Assembly: GCA_902788605.1 (NCBI GenBank)
Contig: CADAKX010000001.1
Coordinates: 62,001-126,000, forward strand
DNA length: 64,000 nt
Source of the DNA: an uncultured Prevotellaceae bacterium
GTDB taxonomy: Bacteria; Bacteroidota; Bacteroidia; Bacteroidales; Bacteroidaceae
Direction of reading: 5' to 3'
Below the pieces are notes generated by a model that did no database searches, was not told the DNA's origin, and was given only the letters and a program-made list of their open reading frames with translations. This document shows, piece by piece, positions 22,348 to 31,220 of the stretch. Numbering within the stretch: position 1 is the first letter of the stretch; each line of letters begins with the position of its first letter. The position numbers and the translations under genes were made by a program.

Positions 22348-23685
22348 ATGGAAGTTGAAAAAATCATGCAAGCCCTGGAACGTAAACACCCGGGCGAATT
22401 AGAGTACCTGCAGGCCGTTCGCGAAGTGCTGGAATCTATTAAGGATGTATATAACCAGCACCCAGAATTCGAGAAGGCCAAGATTGTAGAGCGCATTGTG
22501 GAGCCAGAGCGCATCAGTACATTCCGCGTGCCCTGGGTCGACGATAAAGGCGAGGTTCAGGTGAACATCGGCTATCGCGTGCAGTTTAACAGTGCCATTG
22601 GTCCCTATAAAGGCGGACTTCGTTTCCACCCCTCGGTAAACCTGTCTATCTTGAAGTTCCTCGGCTTCGAGCAGACCTTCAAGAATGCACTGACCACGCT
22701 GCCCATGGGTGGCGGCAAGGGCGGTTCCGACTTTGCCCCTCGCGGCAAGAGCGATGCCGAGATCATGCGTTTCTGCCAGGCCTTCATGTGCGAGCTGTTC
22801 AAGGTTATCGGTCCTGATATGGACGTGCCCGCTGGTGACATCGGCGTTGGTGGCCGCGAGATAGGCTATCTGTTTGGCATGTATAAGAAACTCACCTCGC
22901 AGTTCCATGGTGCCACTCTGACTGGCAAAGGTTTGGAATGGGGCGGCTCTATCCTGCGTCCTGAGGCCACAGGCTATGGTGCTCTCTACTTTGTGCACCA
23001 CATGCTCGATGCCCACGGACTCGACATCAAGGGCAAGACCGTGGCACTCTCTGGCTTCGGCAACGTGGCTTGGGGTGCTGCCAAGAAGGCCACCGAACTA
23101 GGCGCTAAGGTTATCACCATCAGCGGACCCGACGGTTATATCTACGACCCAGCCGGTCTGGATGCCGAGAAGATTGACTATCTGCTGGAGTTGCGTGCCA
23201 GTGGCAACGACGTCTGCGCACCCTATGCCGAGGAGTTTGATGGAGCCCAGTTCTTCGAAGGCAAGAAGCCTTGGGAGCAGAAGGCCGACATCTATCTGCC
23301 TTGCGCCACCCAGAACGAGTTGAATGGTGACGATGCCGACAAGATCCTGGCCCAGAAGCCCCTGTGCGTAGCCGAGGTATCAAATATGGGTTGTACAGCC
23401 GAGGCTGTCAACAAGTTCATTGCTGCCGGCCAGCTGTTTGCTCCTGGCAAGGCCGTGAATGCCGGTGGTGTGGCCACCTCTGGTCTGGAGATGACTCAGA
23501 ACTCCATGCGTATGTCGTGGACAGCCGAGGAGGTCGACCAGCGACTGCACCAGATTATGCAGGGCATCCACGAGCAGTGCGTGAAGTACGGCAAGGAAGG
23601 CAACTATATTAACTATGTGAAAGGTGCCAACGTGGCTGGTTTCATGAAGGTAGCCAAGGCCATGCTTGCACAGGGCATCGTATAG
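22348..23685 (+). CDS. gdhA: NADP-type glutamate dehydrogenase
   Basis: This 445-aa enzyme makes glutamate from 2-oxoglutarate and ammonium, a main ammonium-assimilation route in Bacteroidales. It has the hexameric GDH signatures: GPYKGGLRFHPSVN, then LPMGGGKGGSDFAPRGKS with the catalytic lysine, DVPAGDIGVGGREIGYL, and the Rossmann segment VALSGFGNVAWGAAKKATEL. The length and start (MEVEKIMQALE) match the NADP-dependent class. It is read alone from its own promoter. Confidence 0.97.
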   Translation: MEVEKIMQALERKHPGELEYLQAVREVLESIKDVYNQHPEFEKAKIVERIVEPERISTFRVPWVDDKGEVQVNIGYRVQFNSAIGPYKGGLRFHPSVNLSILKFLGFEQTFKNALTTLPMGGGKGGSDFAPRGKSDAEIMRFCQAFMCELFKVIGPDMDVPAGDIGVGGREIGYLFGMYKKLTSQFHGATLTGKGLEWGGSILRPEATGYGALYFVHHMLDAHGLDIKGKTVALSGFGNVAWGAAKKATELGAKVITISGPDGYIYDPAGLDAEKIDYLLELRASGNDVCAPYAEEFDGAQFFEGKKPWEQKADIYLPCATQNELNGDDADKILAQKPLCVAEVSNMGCTAEAVNKFIAAGQLFAPGKAVNAGGVATSGLEMTQNSMRMSWTAEEVDQRLHQIMQGIHEQCVKYGKEGNYINYVKGANVAGFMKVAKAMLAQGIV

Positions 23686-23718
23686 AATCTCATCTATAGA
23701 TGCTCCAGTAAAAAACGT

Positions 23719-24183
23719 ATGAATTTTAAGCGATACATATTCATCATATTAACGCTAACAATAAGCCTTACCGTTCTGGGCCAAATCCAGATCGGTAAGG
23801 CTTCATTTTATTCCAAGAAGTCCACAGGACGCATGACAGCGAGTGGTGAGCGATTGCATCACGACAGCCTGACCTGCGCACATCGCACCTATCCCTTTGG
23901 CACCTTACTTCAGATTACCAATCCCTCTAACAGTCGAATGATTGTGGTGAAGGTCAACGACCGCGGCCCCTTTGTTCGTGGACGCATTGTTGACCTCTCA
24001 TGGGCTGCTGCCAAGGTCTTGGGCATCCTGTCCACAGGTATTGCCAACGTCATTGTAGAACCGTTGGAGCATTTCCATATTCCCATGAGGCGGGACCGCG
24101 ACCACATCATGCCAAAGGTCAGCGAGGCCATCGAGACCGAGGAGTTTCCTTGGAAACCTATCAACGGCTCTTCTTTGCCGTAG
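23719..24183 (+). CDS. RlpA-like double-psi beta-barrel protein
   Basis: The 154-aa exported protein (signal peptide ending near VLGQ) has the RlpA core: GKASFYSKKSTGRMTASGERL, HRTYPFGTLLQITN, VKVNDRGPFVRGRIVDLSWAAA and a final VxVEPL strand. RlpA proteins are lytic transglycosylases that act on glycan strands lacking stem peptides at the septum. The SPOR domain of E. coli RlpA is absent here, as in many short homologues. The catalytic Asp (DRGPF) is present. The gene overlaps the convergent gene at 24161 by 23 nt. Confidence 0.85.
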   Translation: MNFKRYIFIILTLTISLTVLGQIQIGKASFYSKKSTGRMTASGERLHHDSLTCAHRTYPFGTLLQITNPSNSRMIVVKVNDRGPFVRGRIVDLSWAAAKVLGILSTGIANVIVEPLEHFHIPMRRDRDHIMPKVSEAIETEEFPWKPINGSSLP

Positions 24184-24847
24184 GCACTCGGAACTCGCGT
24201 GTCTGCGAGGCTACCTCTCGTCCACCCTGCACAACACCCAGGCGCACAACAATCTCTCCATCTTTCAATCGTTTGTCGGCCAGTATCGTGGCAGTATAGC
24301 GCACGCCCTGACGCGGCCCGATATTCTCTATCCAGAGATTATCTGATATCTTGACGTGCTTGTTGCCAGTAGCATCCTCGACAAACGGCTGCACGTTGAA
24401 CACGGGATTATCCGAGGTATTCATAATCTCGAAGACAACCGTACACTCCTCGCCACGCACCAGCACGCCGTCGTTATGCGTCTCGGTGATAACGGCATTA
24501 CGAACCACCAACGGAGCCTCGGCGGGCTCTATCATGATACGATCGTCGCCGCGGCCCTGCGGATCAAAGCCACTGTCATCGTGGTGGCGACGGTCCTCAT
24601 AGCGCTCCATCTTGCGTTCTTGCGACTTGTCTATGGCCGAGCCGATGGCAGCACCGGCCACAGCCCCTCCAATGGTGCCAATGAGCGAACCAGTGTGATG
24701 ACCTCTCCAGCCACCAGCAATGCCGCCGATAGCCGACCCGATGATATGACCAAACTCGCCGCCTACATAAGCGCCGCTGGCGGCATTACTCGTGCAGGCA
24801 CTCACTATGAGCGTCCCACACATCAACCACAGAAAAGCCTTTTTCAT
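24161..24847 (-). CDS. Glycine-zipper lipoprotein of unknown function
   Basis: This 228-aa lipoprotein (lipobox LIVSAC) has a glycine-rich segment of about 50 residues (GSAIGGIAGGWRGHH, then SLIGTIGGAVAGAAIGSAID) that resembles Gly-zipper membrane domains. A C-terminal beta-rich domain of about 120 residues follows, with a CARDB-like look (GEECTVVFEIMNTSDNPVFNV). Gly-zipper lipoproteins usually sit in the outer membrane; the role is not known. It starts 10 nt after the YfhO gene and is probably cotranscribed. The last 23 nt overlap the end of the rlpA-like gene. Confidence 0.75.
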   Translation of the reverse strand: MKKAFLWLMCGTLIVSACTSNAASGAYVGGEFGHIIGSAIGGIAGGWRGHHTGSLIGTIGGAVAGAAIGSAIDKSQERKMERYEDRRHHDDSGFDPQGRGDDRIMIEPAEAPLVVRNAVITETHNDGVLVRGEECTVVFEIMNTSDNPVFNVQPFVEDATGNKHVKISDNLWIENIGPRQGVRYTATILADKRLKDGEIVVRLGVVQGGREVASQTREFRVPTAKKSR

Positions 24848-24857
24848 CTTTCTCCTC

Positions 24858-27440
24858 CTATTTATTGGTTTTCTTCTTTCTAAACTGCAGCACAACCACC
24901 AGCACCACGAGCAGCAACAGGATGGTCAAAGCCACATAAGCCAGTGTCTCGGTGGTCTTCACCGACTGGGGGAAGAAGCTCAGCACCACCTCATGCTTGC
25001 CAGCATCGATATGCAGGGCACGCAGTACGTAGTTCACACGACCCAATTCCACCTCCTGACCATCGACGGTAGCCGTCCAGCCAGGATAGTAGATCTCCGA
25101 GAGCACCAGCACACCACCCTTACCATCGACGGTATAGGTCAGCTTATTGGGCTGATACGAAGTCATTTGAACGGTGGCGGTAGAGTCCTGAGCCACAGCT
25201 TGACCCAACACGGCCTCAAACTGCTTATCGGCCACAGCCTCATGACGCAGGTTCAGTTTGCCCAGAGCGTCAATCTCCTCGTTGGCGTTGTTCACATAGT
25301 TCACACGGTCCACCATCCACGCATTGCCATAGGCATAGGGGTTCTGTACCGCGATGTTCTGCTGAGCCATCAGGAAATACTTGGTGTTCAGCATATTGAT
25401 AACAGGCCAGATGCTATCGCCATTCACCACACTCAGGTCGGTACCTGTGGTAGAGAGCGTCTGACGCACGGCATTCAGCTGATTAGAGATGTAATACTCA
25501 ATCAATTCCTGATAACGGCGCAGTTTAGCGGGATGATAGCCACCCACGCTCTTATGATAGTATGAGGTCTCGTTTTCATTAAACACATTACCGGCCAGAT
25601 TCAGCACACGATAGTCCAGCGACGTGTCGGCCAGTATCTGACGGTCGGCATCGGTCATTGGGCGCACCTGCTGACGCTCCACCTTCTTCACAAACTGCTT
25701 GGTATCGTTAGGATTCAGGTAACGACGGTTCACCGTCCATAGGTCTGTGAGACACAGCACCAGCAAACCAGCCACCAGCATCCATCCCTTGAACTTCTTG
25801 GTGCAATAGGCCAGGAGCATCAAGGTACCCACAACGATGATGAGGAACGAGCGCCAGCAGTCAGCCGTAAACACAGCCTGACGGGCCTGACTCAAGGCTT
25901 CGAGCAAAGCACCGGCACTGGCTGGCGGAGGCAGTATCTGATTAAACAGCTTAGCTTCAGCATCGGTATAGAAGTCAAAGAACGAAGTGGGTGCCACAGC
26001 AAACAGCAGGGCTATGCCACCTGTCAGGGCGAAGGCCACCAGGACTGCCTTGAAGACATACTGGCGATCCTTCACGGTGCCGTTCTCCACCTTCTGCCAT
26101 ACCTCCCTCAGGGCCAGCATGGCCATCAGGGGGATAGTGAACTCGGCAATCACGAGGATAGACTCTACCGCACGGAACTTGGCATACATCGGGATATTGT
26201 CGATGAAGAAGTCCGTCAGGCCCATGAAGTTCTTACCCCACGCCAGCATGATGCTGAGCCATGTGGCAGCCAACAAGCCCCATGTCAGCGGATTGCGATA
26301 GCAGACCAGCAGACACAGCACAGCCAACAGCAGCACAAAGGCACCCACATAGACAGGACCCATCGTACCGTTGGCCCCTTCTTCCATGTTGTCGTTCCAA
26401 TATTGTGTGAAATAAAGTCCGTTCTGACTCAGGTAGTCAAACACCTGCGTGGCAGGCATCGTCTGTCCAGGACCCACGTTGACGCTGATGCCCTGAATAG
26501 CCTTGCTGGCATTCTCATCGTCCCACAGCAGTTTCATCGACGTGCCACCCTTCACATTGGGCACCAGCAACGACCACGTCTCGCCAATGCCATAGCTATA
26601 GTCGGTGATATACGAGCGCTCCAGTCCGCTGTCAGTCTGATTGTCGGCATTCTGCTTCACCAACTCACTCTTGCCACGCATGGTCTCCTTTGAGAACTCC
26701 CACGTATGATAGAGGTTCGAAAGGTTGACCATCACGCCTAGCAATCCGCCCACGATACATACGCCCGTGGCCTTGAGGAAACGCACATAGTCCTTCTTGA
26801 TGATGGCATCCACCAGGAAGGCGATGATCATCAGCAAGATGACAAACAGATAGTAATAGGTCATCTGCACGTGGTTGGCATTGACCTCCATTGCTGCAAA
26901 CAGGGCCGTCACAATGAGACCCCACATATATTTTCCGCGATAGGCCAGCACAATACCGCCAATCATCGGAGGCAGATAGGCCAGGGCCATCACCTTCCAC
27001 AGGTGGCCGGCGGCGATGATAATCAGGAAATAGGTCGAGAAGGCCCACAACACAGAGCCCAGCGCTGCCAGATGCTGACGGAAGTCAAAGGCGCGCAGCA
27101 TGATATAGAAGCCCAGCAGATAGACAAACAGATACCACACATTATCGGGCAGCCACAGGTGATAGGCCTTTTCTACGGCCGACAGCGTTGCGGTACTGCC
27201 ATACGACGGGGCAATCTGATAGGTGGGCATACCCGAGAAGATGGCATTGGTCCATCGCGTGCGCTCACCCGTACTGTTATAATATTGCGTACTCTCCTGT
27301 CCCAGTCCGATGCCGGCAGACACGTCACCCTGGTTCAGCACTCTGTTCTGCACGTCGGCTGGATAGAAATAAGCGAAGGCCAATACGGCAAAGAACACTA
27401 CTGCCAGCACGTCTGGCAGCCATTGTTTTAGAATTTTCAT
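24858..27440 (-). CDS. YfhO-family polytopic membrane protein
   Basis: The 860-aa protein has about a dozen membrane segments, then a C-terminal beta-rich domain (about residues 740-830, with KLTYTVDGKGGVLVLSEIYYPGWTATVDG) and a last membrane helix with a basic tail (RKKKTNK). This domain order is that of the YfhO family, which is related to GT-C glycosyltransferases and in Gram-positives helps glycosylate lipoteichoic acid. The early GDVSAGIG loop fits a GT-C-like active site. In Bacteroidales its acceptor is unknown. The ATG at 27440 is preferred over a start at 27449. Confidence 0.85.
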   Translation of the reverse strand: MKILKQWLPDVLAVVFFAVLAFAYFYPADVQNRVLNQGDVSAGIGLGQESTQYYNSTGERTRWTNAIFSGMPTYQIAPSYGSTATLSAVEKAYHLWLPDNVWYLFVYLLGFYIMLRAFDFRQHLAALGSVLWAFSTYFLIIIAAGHLWKVMALAYLPPMIGGIVLAYRGKYMWGLIVTALFAAMEVNANHVQMTYYYLFVILLMIIAFLVDAIIKKDYVRFLKATGVCIVGGLLGVMVNLSNLYHTWEFSKETMRGKSELVKQNADNQTDSGLERSYITDYSYGIGETWSLLVPNVKGGTSMKLLWDDENASKAIQGISVNVGPGQTMPATQVFDYLSQNGLYFTQYWNDNMEEGANGTMGPVYVGAFVLLLAVLCLLVCYRNPLTWGLLAATWLSIMLAWGKNFMGLTDFFIDNIPMYAKFRAVESILVIAEFTIPLMAMLALREVWQKVENGTVKDRQYVFKAVLVAFALTGGIALLFAVAPTSFFDFYTDAEAKLFNQILPPPASAGALLEALSQARQAVFTADCWRSFLIIVVGTLMLLAYCTKKFKGWMLVAGLLVLCLTDLWTVNRRYLNPNDTKQFVKKVERQQVRPMTDADRQILADTSLDYRVLNLAGNVFNENETSYYHKSVGGYHPAKLRRYQELIEYYISNQLNAVRQTLSTTGTDLSVVNGDSIWPVINMLNTKYFLMAQQNIAVQNPYAYGNAWMVDRVNYVNNANEEIDALGKLNLRHEAVADKQFEAVLGQAVAQDSTATVQMTSYQPNKLTYTVDGKGGVLVLSEIYYPGWTATVDGQEVELGRVNYVLRALHIDAGKHEVVLSFFPQSVKTTETLAYVALTILLLLVVLVVVLQFRKKKTNK

Positions 27441-27466
27441 AACTTGCAAGTTTCTTATTTTGGGTG

Positions 27467-27474
27467 CAAAATTA
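27467..27474 (-). promoter_or_regulatory. -7 box for the YfhO gene
   Basis: The minus strand reads TAATTTTG, a variant -7 box, about 27 nt upstream of the ATG at 27440. It is divergent from the peptidase promoter at 27549. Confidence 0.4.
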
Positions 27475-27548
27475 CGATTTTTTTTATAAAATGCAACAAG
27501 ATTTCATAAAAAACGCCACGCATCGTGCCACCTAATGAAAATAATCCC

Positions 27549-27556
27549 TATCTTTG
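27549..27556 (+). promoter_or_regulatory. -7 box for the M16 peptidase gene
   Basis: TATCTTTG followed by GCGGCACC lies 53 nt upstream of the ATG at 27610. No -33 match is seen. Confidence 0.5.
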
Positions 27557-27609
27557 CGGCACCAAAGCATGATAACGACTCAAAAATCAACAGTTAACAC
27601 ATAAACAAC

Positions 27610-30498
27610 ATGAAACGTATCTCTTTCGTCCTGGTGGCAGTCATGGTCTGCCTTTGCGCCCAGGCCCAACTGCAAGTCAAGGAACTTAAACTCAGCAACG
27701 GCATGACCGTCTGGCTGAATGAAGACCACTCACAGCCCAAGGTCTTTGGTGCTGTCGTCGTCAAGGCAGGTGCCAAGGATTGTCCCAACACGGGCATCGC
27801 CCACTATTTCGAGCATATCATGTTCAAGGGCACCGACCGCATTGGCACCATCGACTACGACAAGGAAAAGCCTTGGCTCGACAGCATCTCGGCACAATAC
27901 GACCTGCTCTCGCAAACCAAGGACGAGGCCGAGCGCACGCGCATCCAGAAGCATATCAACGAACTGAGTCTGAAGGCTGCCGACTATGCCATTCCCAATG
28001 AATACAACCGCCTCATCTCTAAATATGGTGGCAGCGGACTGAATGCCGGCACGGGCTTCGACATGACCTACTATCACAACTCGTTCCTGCCCCAGTTTAT
28101 CGAACAGTGGTGCTGGCTGAACTCCGAGCGACTGATGAACCCCGTCTATCGTGGCTTCCAGGGCGAGTTGGAGAACGTCTATGAGGAGAAGAACCGTTCG
28201 GCCGATGACATGGGCGACGCCTTGGAAAAGGTGCTCAGCGCCGTCTTCAAGGACCAGCCCTATGCCTACCCCATCCTCGGTTCTACCGAGAATCTGAAGA
28301 ACCCACGCCTATCGGATATGGCAGTTTTCTATAAGAAATACTATGTGGCCTCGAACATGGGCCTCATCCTGTGTGGCGACATCACGCCCGATGTCAAGTT
28401 GACTGCCCTGCTGGAGCAGACCTTCGGACGTGTGCAGACAGGTCCCGCACCCCAGCGAGGCCGCAGTCCGATGCCCGAGATCACCGCTGGCGAGGCCCAT
28501 CAGATCAAACTGCCCATCCCCCTCATTGGTGTCGAGGCCCTCATCTATAAGGGTCCCACGGAATACGAGGCCGATGCCAGCGCCCTCGACCTGGCCAACA
28601 AACTGCTGTATAACGGCAAGGCCGGCCTGCTCGACTCGCTGGTCAACGAGCACCAGGTGATGATGACACTGGCCGAGAGTGCCTCACTCGACGATGCTGC
28701 CGGCACTGCCATCGTCATCATTCCCAATCTCTTTGGCAAGATGAAGAAAGCCGAGGGACGCGTGATGGAACAGATTCAGAAAGTGATGGATGGCCATTTC
28801 ACCGACGAACAGGTGGAGACGCTGAAGCGCGAGATGGTGATGGAGGCCGAACAAGACCTGGAGACCATCAGCAGTCGTGCCTATACCTTGGTGGATCTCT
28901 TCTCAAAAGGGCGCACCTGGCAGGACCTGCTCAACAAGATTGATAACATCAAACGCCTGACCAAGGCCGATGTAGTGGCAGCTGCCAAGAAATACTATGG
29001 TGGCAACTACATCAAACTGTCGAAGAAATACGGCACGCCCGACAAGGAGACACTCAAGCAGCCAGGCTACAAACCCATCAGCCCCAAGAATGCTGACGCC
29101 AAGTCGGCCTTCGCCCAGCAGCTGGAGCAGATGCCTGTCAAGCAGTCGGCCGTACGCACGGTGAGCTTCGAAGGCGACATCGTCATCAAAGACATCAAAG
29201 TTCCTCAGAGTCCTAAGACTGCTCCCCTCTACTACAAGGAGAACCCCGTCAACGACATCTTCACCTTCACCCTCCGCTTCAAGGACGGCACACTCCACAC
29301 CCCTGCCCTCAGCATCCTGGCACCCTATCTCTCGTCGCTGGGCACCGACTCACTGAAAAAACAGCAACTGGAGCAGGCCTGGCAGCGCATCACCACCACG
29401 ATGGAGGTGGTTCCTGGCGACGTGGCTTTCAGCATCAACCTCACGGGCCCCGACCATCAGCTGCGTCCAGCCCTCGAACTGCTGGCGCATTTCCTGCGCT
29501 CGGCCAAGGGCGACGACAAGGCTCTGAAGGAGGCAAAGGATGAAGACAAGGTGGAGCGCAAGAGCTTTGGCAAGCAGAAGGACACCGTGCTGCGCCCCAT
29601 GATGCAGCGCATCCTCTATGGCGAGAAGTCTGCCAACCTGACCCAGCTGAGTCAGAAGGAGGTCAAGGCCCTGAAGAGCGACGACCTGATAGCCATTTTC
29701 CACGAACTCCAGCAATACGAGTGCGAGTATTTCTACTGTGGCCGACAGCCTATCAATGATGTAGCGAGCGTGGTGCTTCAGACCCTGAACCTCCGTCCTC
29801 ACGACATGCCTTATATCCCTGCCGACACCTATCGTCCCTTGCAGCAATATACAGAGCCCACCGTCTTCTTCTACAACGTGCCCAAGTCGCGCCAGAACTA
29901 TGTGGTGAGCTACGACGCCATCAGCGCCCTGCCCACCGTCAAGGAACGTGCGCAGTTCAAACTCTGGGACGAGTACTTTGGTGGCAACATGTCGTCGATA
30001 CTCTTCCAGAACGTGCGCGAGTTCCGCTCTCTGGCCTACTCCACCAGTGGCTACAGCACCACCACGAGTCTGGCGCTGCACCCACAGGAGCCGCAGGGCT
30101 ATATCACAGCCACTGGCACCCAGGCCGACAAGACCCTTGAGGCCCTTGCCACCATCGACTCGCTGTTGCGCCAGATGCCTATGAAGGAGGAGAACCTCGA
30201 GGCTGCCCGACAGACAGTGCTCAACGATATCCAGAACGCCTATCCCACATTCCGCACCATCGGCAAATATATTGCCAACAAAAAGCGGGATGGCTATACC
30301 ACCGACCCCGATGCCGAGATAGCACGCGTGATACCCACGCTCTCTGCCAAGGACATCGAGCAGTTCCATCAGCAGCATGTGGGCAGCAACACCCATCGCG
30401 TCTGGATAGTCATTGGCGACAAGAAACGCACAGACATGAAGGCCTTGGCCCGCTTTGGCAAGGTCGTCGAACTGAAAAAGGAAGATATCTACAGATAA
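27610..30498 (+). CDS. M16 family zinc metallopeptidase, two-half exported form
   Basis: This 962-aa exported protein (signal peptide ending ...CLCAQAQ) belongs to the M16 (pitrilysin) peptidases. The inverted zinc motif HYFEH lies near residues 65-69 (GIAHYFEHIMFKG), and the third ligand glutamate follows in GELENVYEEKNRSADD. The second half (about 530-950) is a second M16 domain pair without the zinc motif, the usual inactive partner that closes the chamber. It probably degrades peptides in the periplasm. It ends at the hairpin at 30502-30566. Confidence 0.93.
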   Translation: MKRISFVLVAVMVCLCAQAQLQVKELKLSNGMTVWLNEDHSQPKVFGAVVVKAGAKDCPNTGIAHYFEHIMFKGTDRIGTIDYDKEKPWLDSISAQYDLLSQTKDEAERTRIQKHINELSLKAADYAIPNEYNRLISKYGGSGLNAGTGFDMTYYHNSFLPQFIEQWCWLNSERLMNPVYRGFQGELENVYEEKNRSADDMGDALEKVLSAVFKDQPYAYPILGSTENLKNPRLSDMAVFYKKYYVASNMGLILCGDITPDVKLTALLEQTFGRVQTGPAPQRGRSPMPEITAGEAHQIKLPIPLIGVEALIYKGPTEYEADASALDLANKLLYNGKAGLLDSLVNEHQVMMTLAESASLDDAAGTAIVIIPNLFGKMKKAEGRVMEQIQKVMDGHFTDEQVETLKREMVMEAEQDLETISSRAYTLVDLFSKGRTWQDLLNKIDNIKRLTKADVVAAAKKYYGGNYIKLSKKYGTPDKETLKQPGYKPISPKNADAKSAFAQQLEQMPVKQSAVRTVSFEGDIVIKDIKVPQSPKTAPLYYKENPVNDIFTFTLRFKDGTLHTPALSILAPYLSSLGTDSLKKQQLEQAWQRITTTMEVVPGDVAFSINLTGPDHQLRPALELLAHFLRSAKGDDKALKEAKDEDKVERKSFGKQKDTVLRPMMQRILYGEKSANLTQLSQKEVKALKSDDLIAIFHELQQYECEYFYCGRQPINDVASVVLQTLNLRPHDMPYIPADTYRPLQQYTEPTVFFYNVPKSRQNYVVSYDAISALPTVKERAQFKLWDEYFGGNMSSILFQNVREFRSLAYSTSGYSTTTSLALHPQEPQGYITATGTQADKTLEALATIDSLLRQMPMKEENLEAARQTVLNDIQNAYPTFRTIGKYIANKKRDGYTTDPDAEIARVIPTLSAKDIEQFHQQHVGSNTHRVWIVIGDKKRTDMKALARFGKVVELKKEDIYR

Positions 30499-30501
30499 GC
30501 C

Positions 30502-30566
30502 AAGAATCATGGGAACAGGTATTTGATTCCGGCAGGCCGAGAATCAAACCTGTCCCCACGATTCTT
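30502..30566. terminator. Long REP-like hairpin after the peptidase gene
   Basis: Left arm AAGAATCATGGGAACAGG plus TTTGATTC pairs with GAATCAAA plus CTGTCCCCACGATTCTT, with two mismatches and a 2-nt bulge, around the loop cggcaggccga. It is too elaborate for a simple terminator and lacks a T run. A related hairpin at 33759-33787 shares AAGAATCATGGG and GTCCCC. This resembles REP elements moved by IS200-like RAYT transposases; that link is inference. Confidence 0.6.
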
Positions 30567-30577
30567 AAATAAATAAC

Positions 30578-31048
30578 ATGAAAATTAACAACTTAAAAAA
30601 GGATTCTGATTATTCAGTTCTAAGACAATGGTGTGTAACCATTTGCGATTTTTTATTATCCATAAACTCCGAGCTTTCAAATTTGGTATATGGCAAATAT
30701 GGCGTAATGGAAGTTATAGGCAATATCGACAAGACTCATAGCCTTAGAAAGATGAAGGCTTTATATAAGGAAATGAACATCTTGGTTGGAGAAGATATGT
30801 TGTCCCCAAAGCAGACGGATGACCTAAACCAGTTGCTGAAAGAAAAGTTTGGCCATAACATAGCAGATGAGAAGGACAAGGAGACAGAAATCATCCAAAA
30901 GATTATCAAGCGCGGCAAAATACGCAACGACCGTGAGTTCGAACTGGTTAAACGTCGTGAGGAAGAGATATGGGAAGACGGCAGTCAGATGGAATATGCT
31001 GAAACCTTGCGACGCATGATGGGTGATTATGAAGTACCTGAAGTTTAA
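30578..31048 (+). CDS. Unknown 156-aa protein of the accessory cassette
   Basis: I do not recognise this protein. It has no signal peptide or membrane segment and appears mostly helical and charged, with a Lys/Glu-rich second half (EKDKETEIIQKIIKRGKIR). It starts 12 nt after the long hairpin and has no clear promoter. Its last codons, MGDYEVPEV, are encoded by a 37-bp stretch that recurs at 32672-32708, where the next homologous start ATG lies. An ATG inside the stretch at 31029 opens a 13-codon frame (MKYLKFKMLP...) similar to the start of the gene at 32684. The gene is A/T-rich compared with the neighbouring peptidase. Confidence 0.55.
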   Translation: MKINNLKKDSDYSVLRQWCVTICDFLLSINSELSNLVYGKYGVMEVIGNIDKTHSLRKMKALYKEMNILVGEDMLSPKQTDDLNQLLKEKFGHNIADEKDKETEIIQKIIKRGKIRNDREFELVKRREEEIWEDGSQMEYAETLRRMMGDYEVPEV

Positions 31049-31053
31049 GATGC
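31017..31053 (+). repeat. 37-bp direct repeat, left copy
   Basis: This segment reads TGATGGGTGATTATGAAG and then TACCTGAAGTTTAAGATGC. Its partner at 32672-32708 differs at four positions by eye. It overlaps the end of the gene at 30578-31048 and a truncated copy of the start of the gene at 32684. Confidence 0.8.
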
Positions 31054-31122
31054 TTCCAGCATATCAATGAACTGTCCTAGTGATTTTTCCTACTTTCAGG
31101 AATATTATATTCATTAGTTTTT

Positions 31123-31152
31123 TTTGTTATACATAGGAATTTTGTACCTTTG
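31123..31152 (+). promoter_or_regulatory. Promoter of the AlbA/Schlafen-type gene
   Basis: TTTG at 31123-31126 and TACCTTTG at 31145-31152 have 18 nt between them, slightly short of the usual 19-21. The leader to the ATG at 31221 is about 63 nt. The gene thus has its own promoter inside the cassette. Confidence 0.55.
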
Positions 31153-31220
31153 CATTCGCTAATCAAAAGCGATAAATTAATCATAAGAAACTCCCCTTTG
31201 ATCAAGAGAAATTAGTTTAA

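Noticed and set aside
29350-30510. 386-aa open frame opposite the M16 peptidase
   Set aside because: Antisense shadow of a GC-rich coding region, rich in Leu, Val, Gly and His with no domain.
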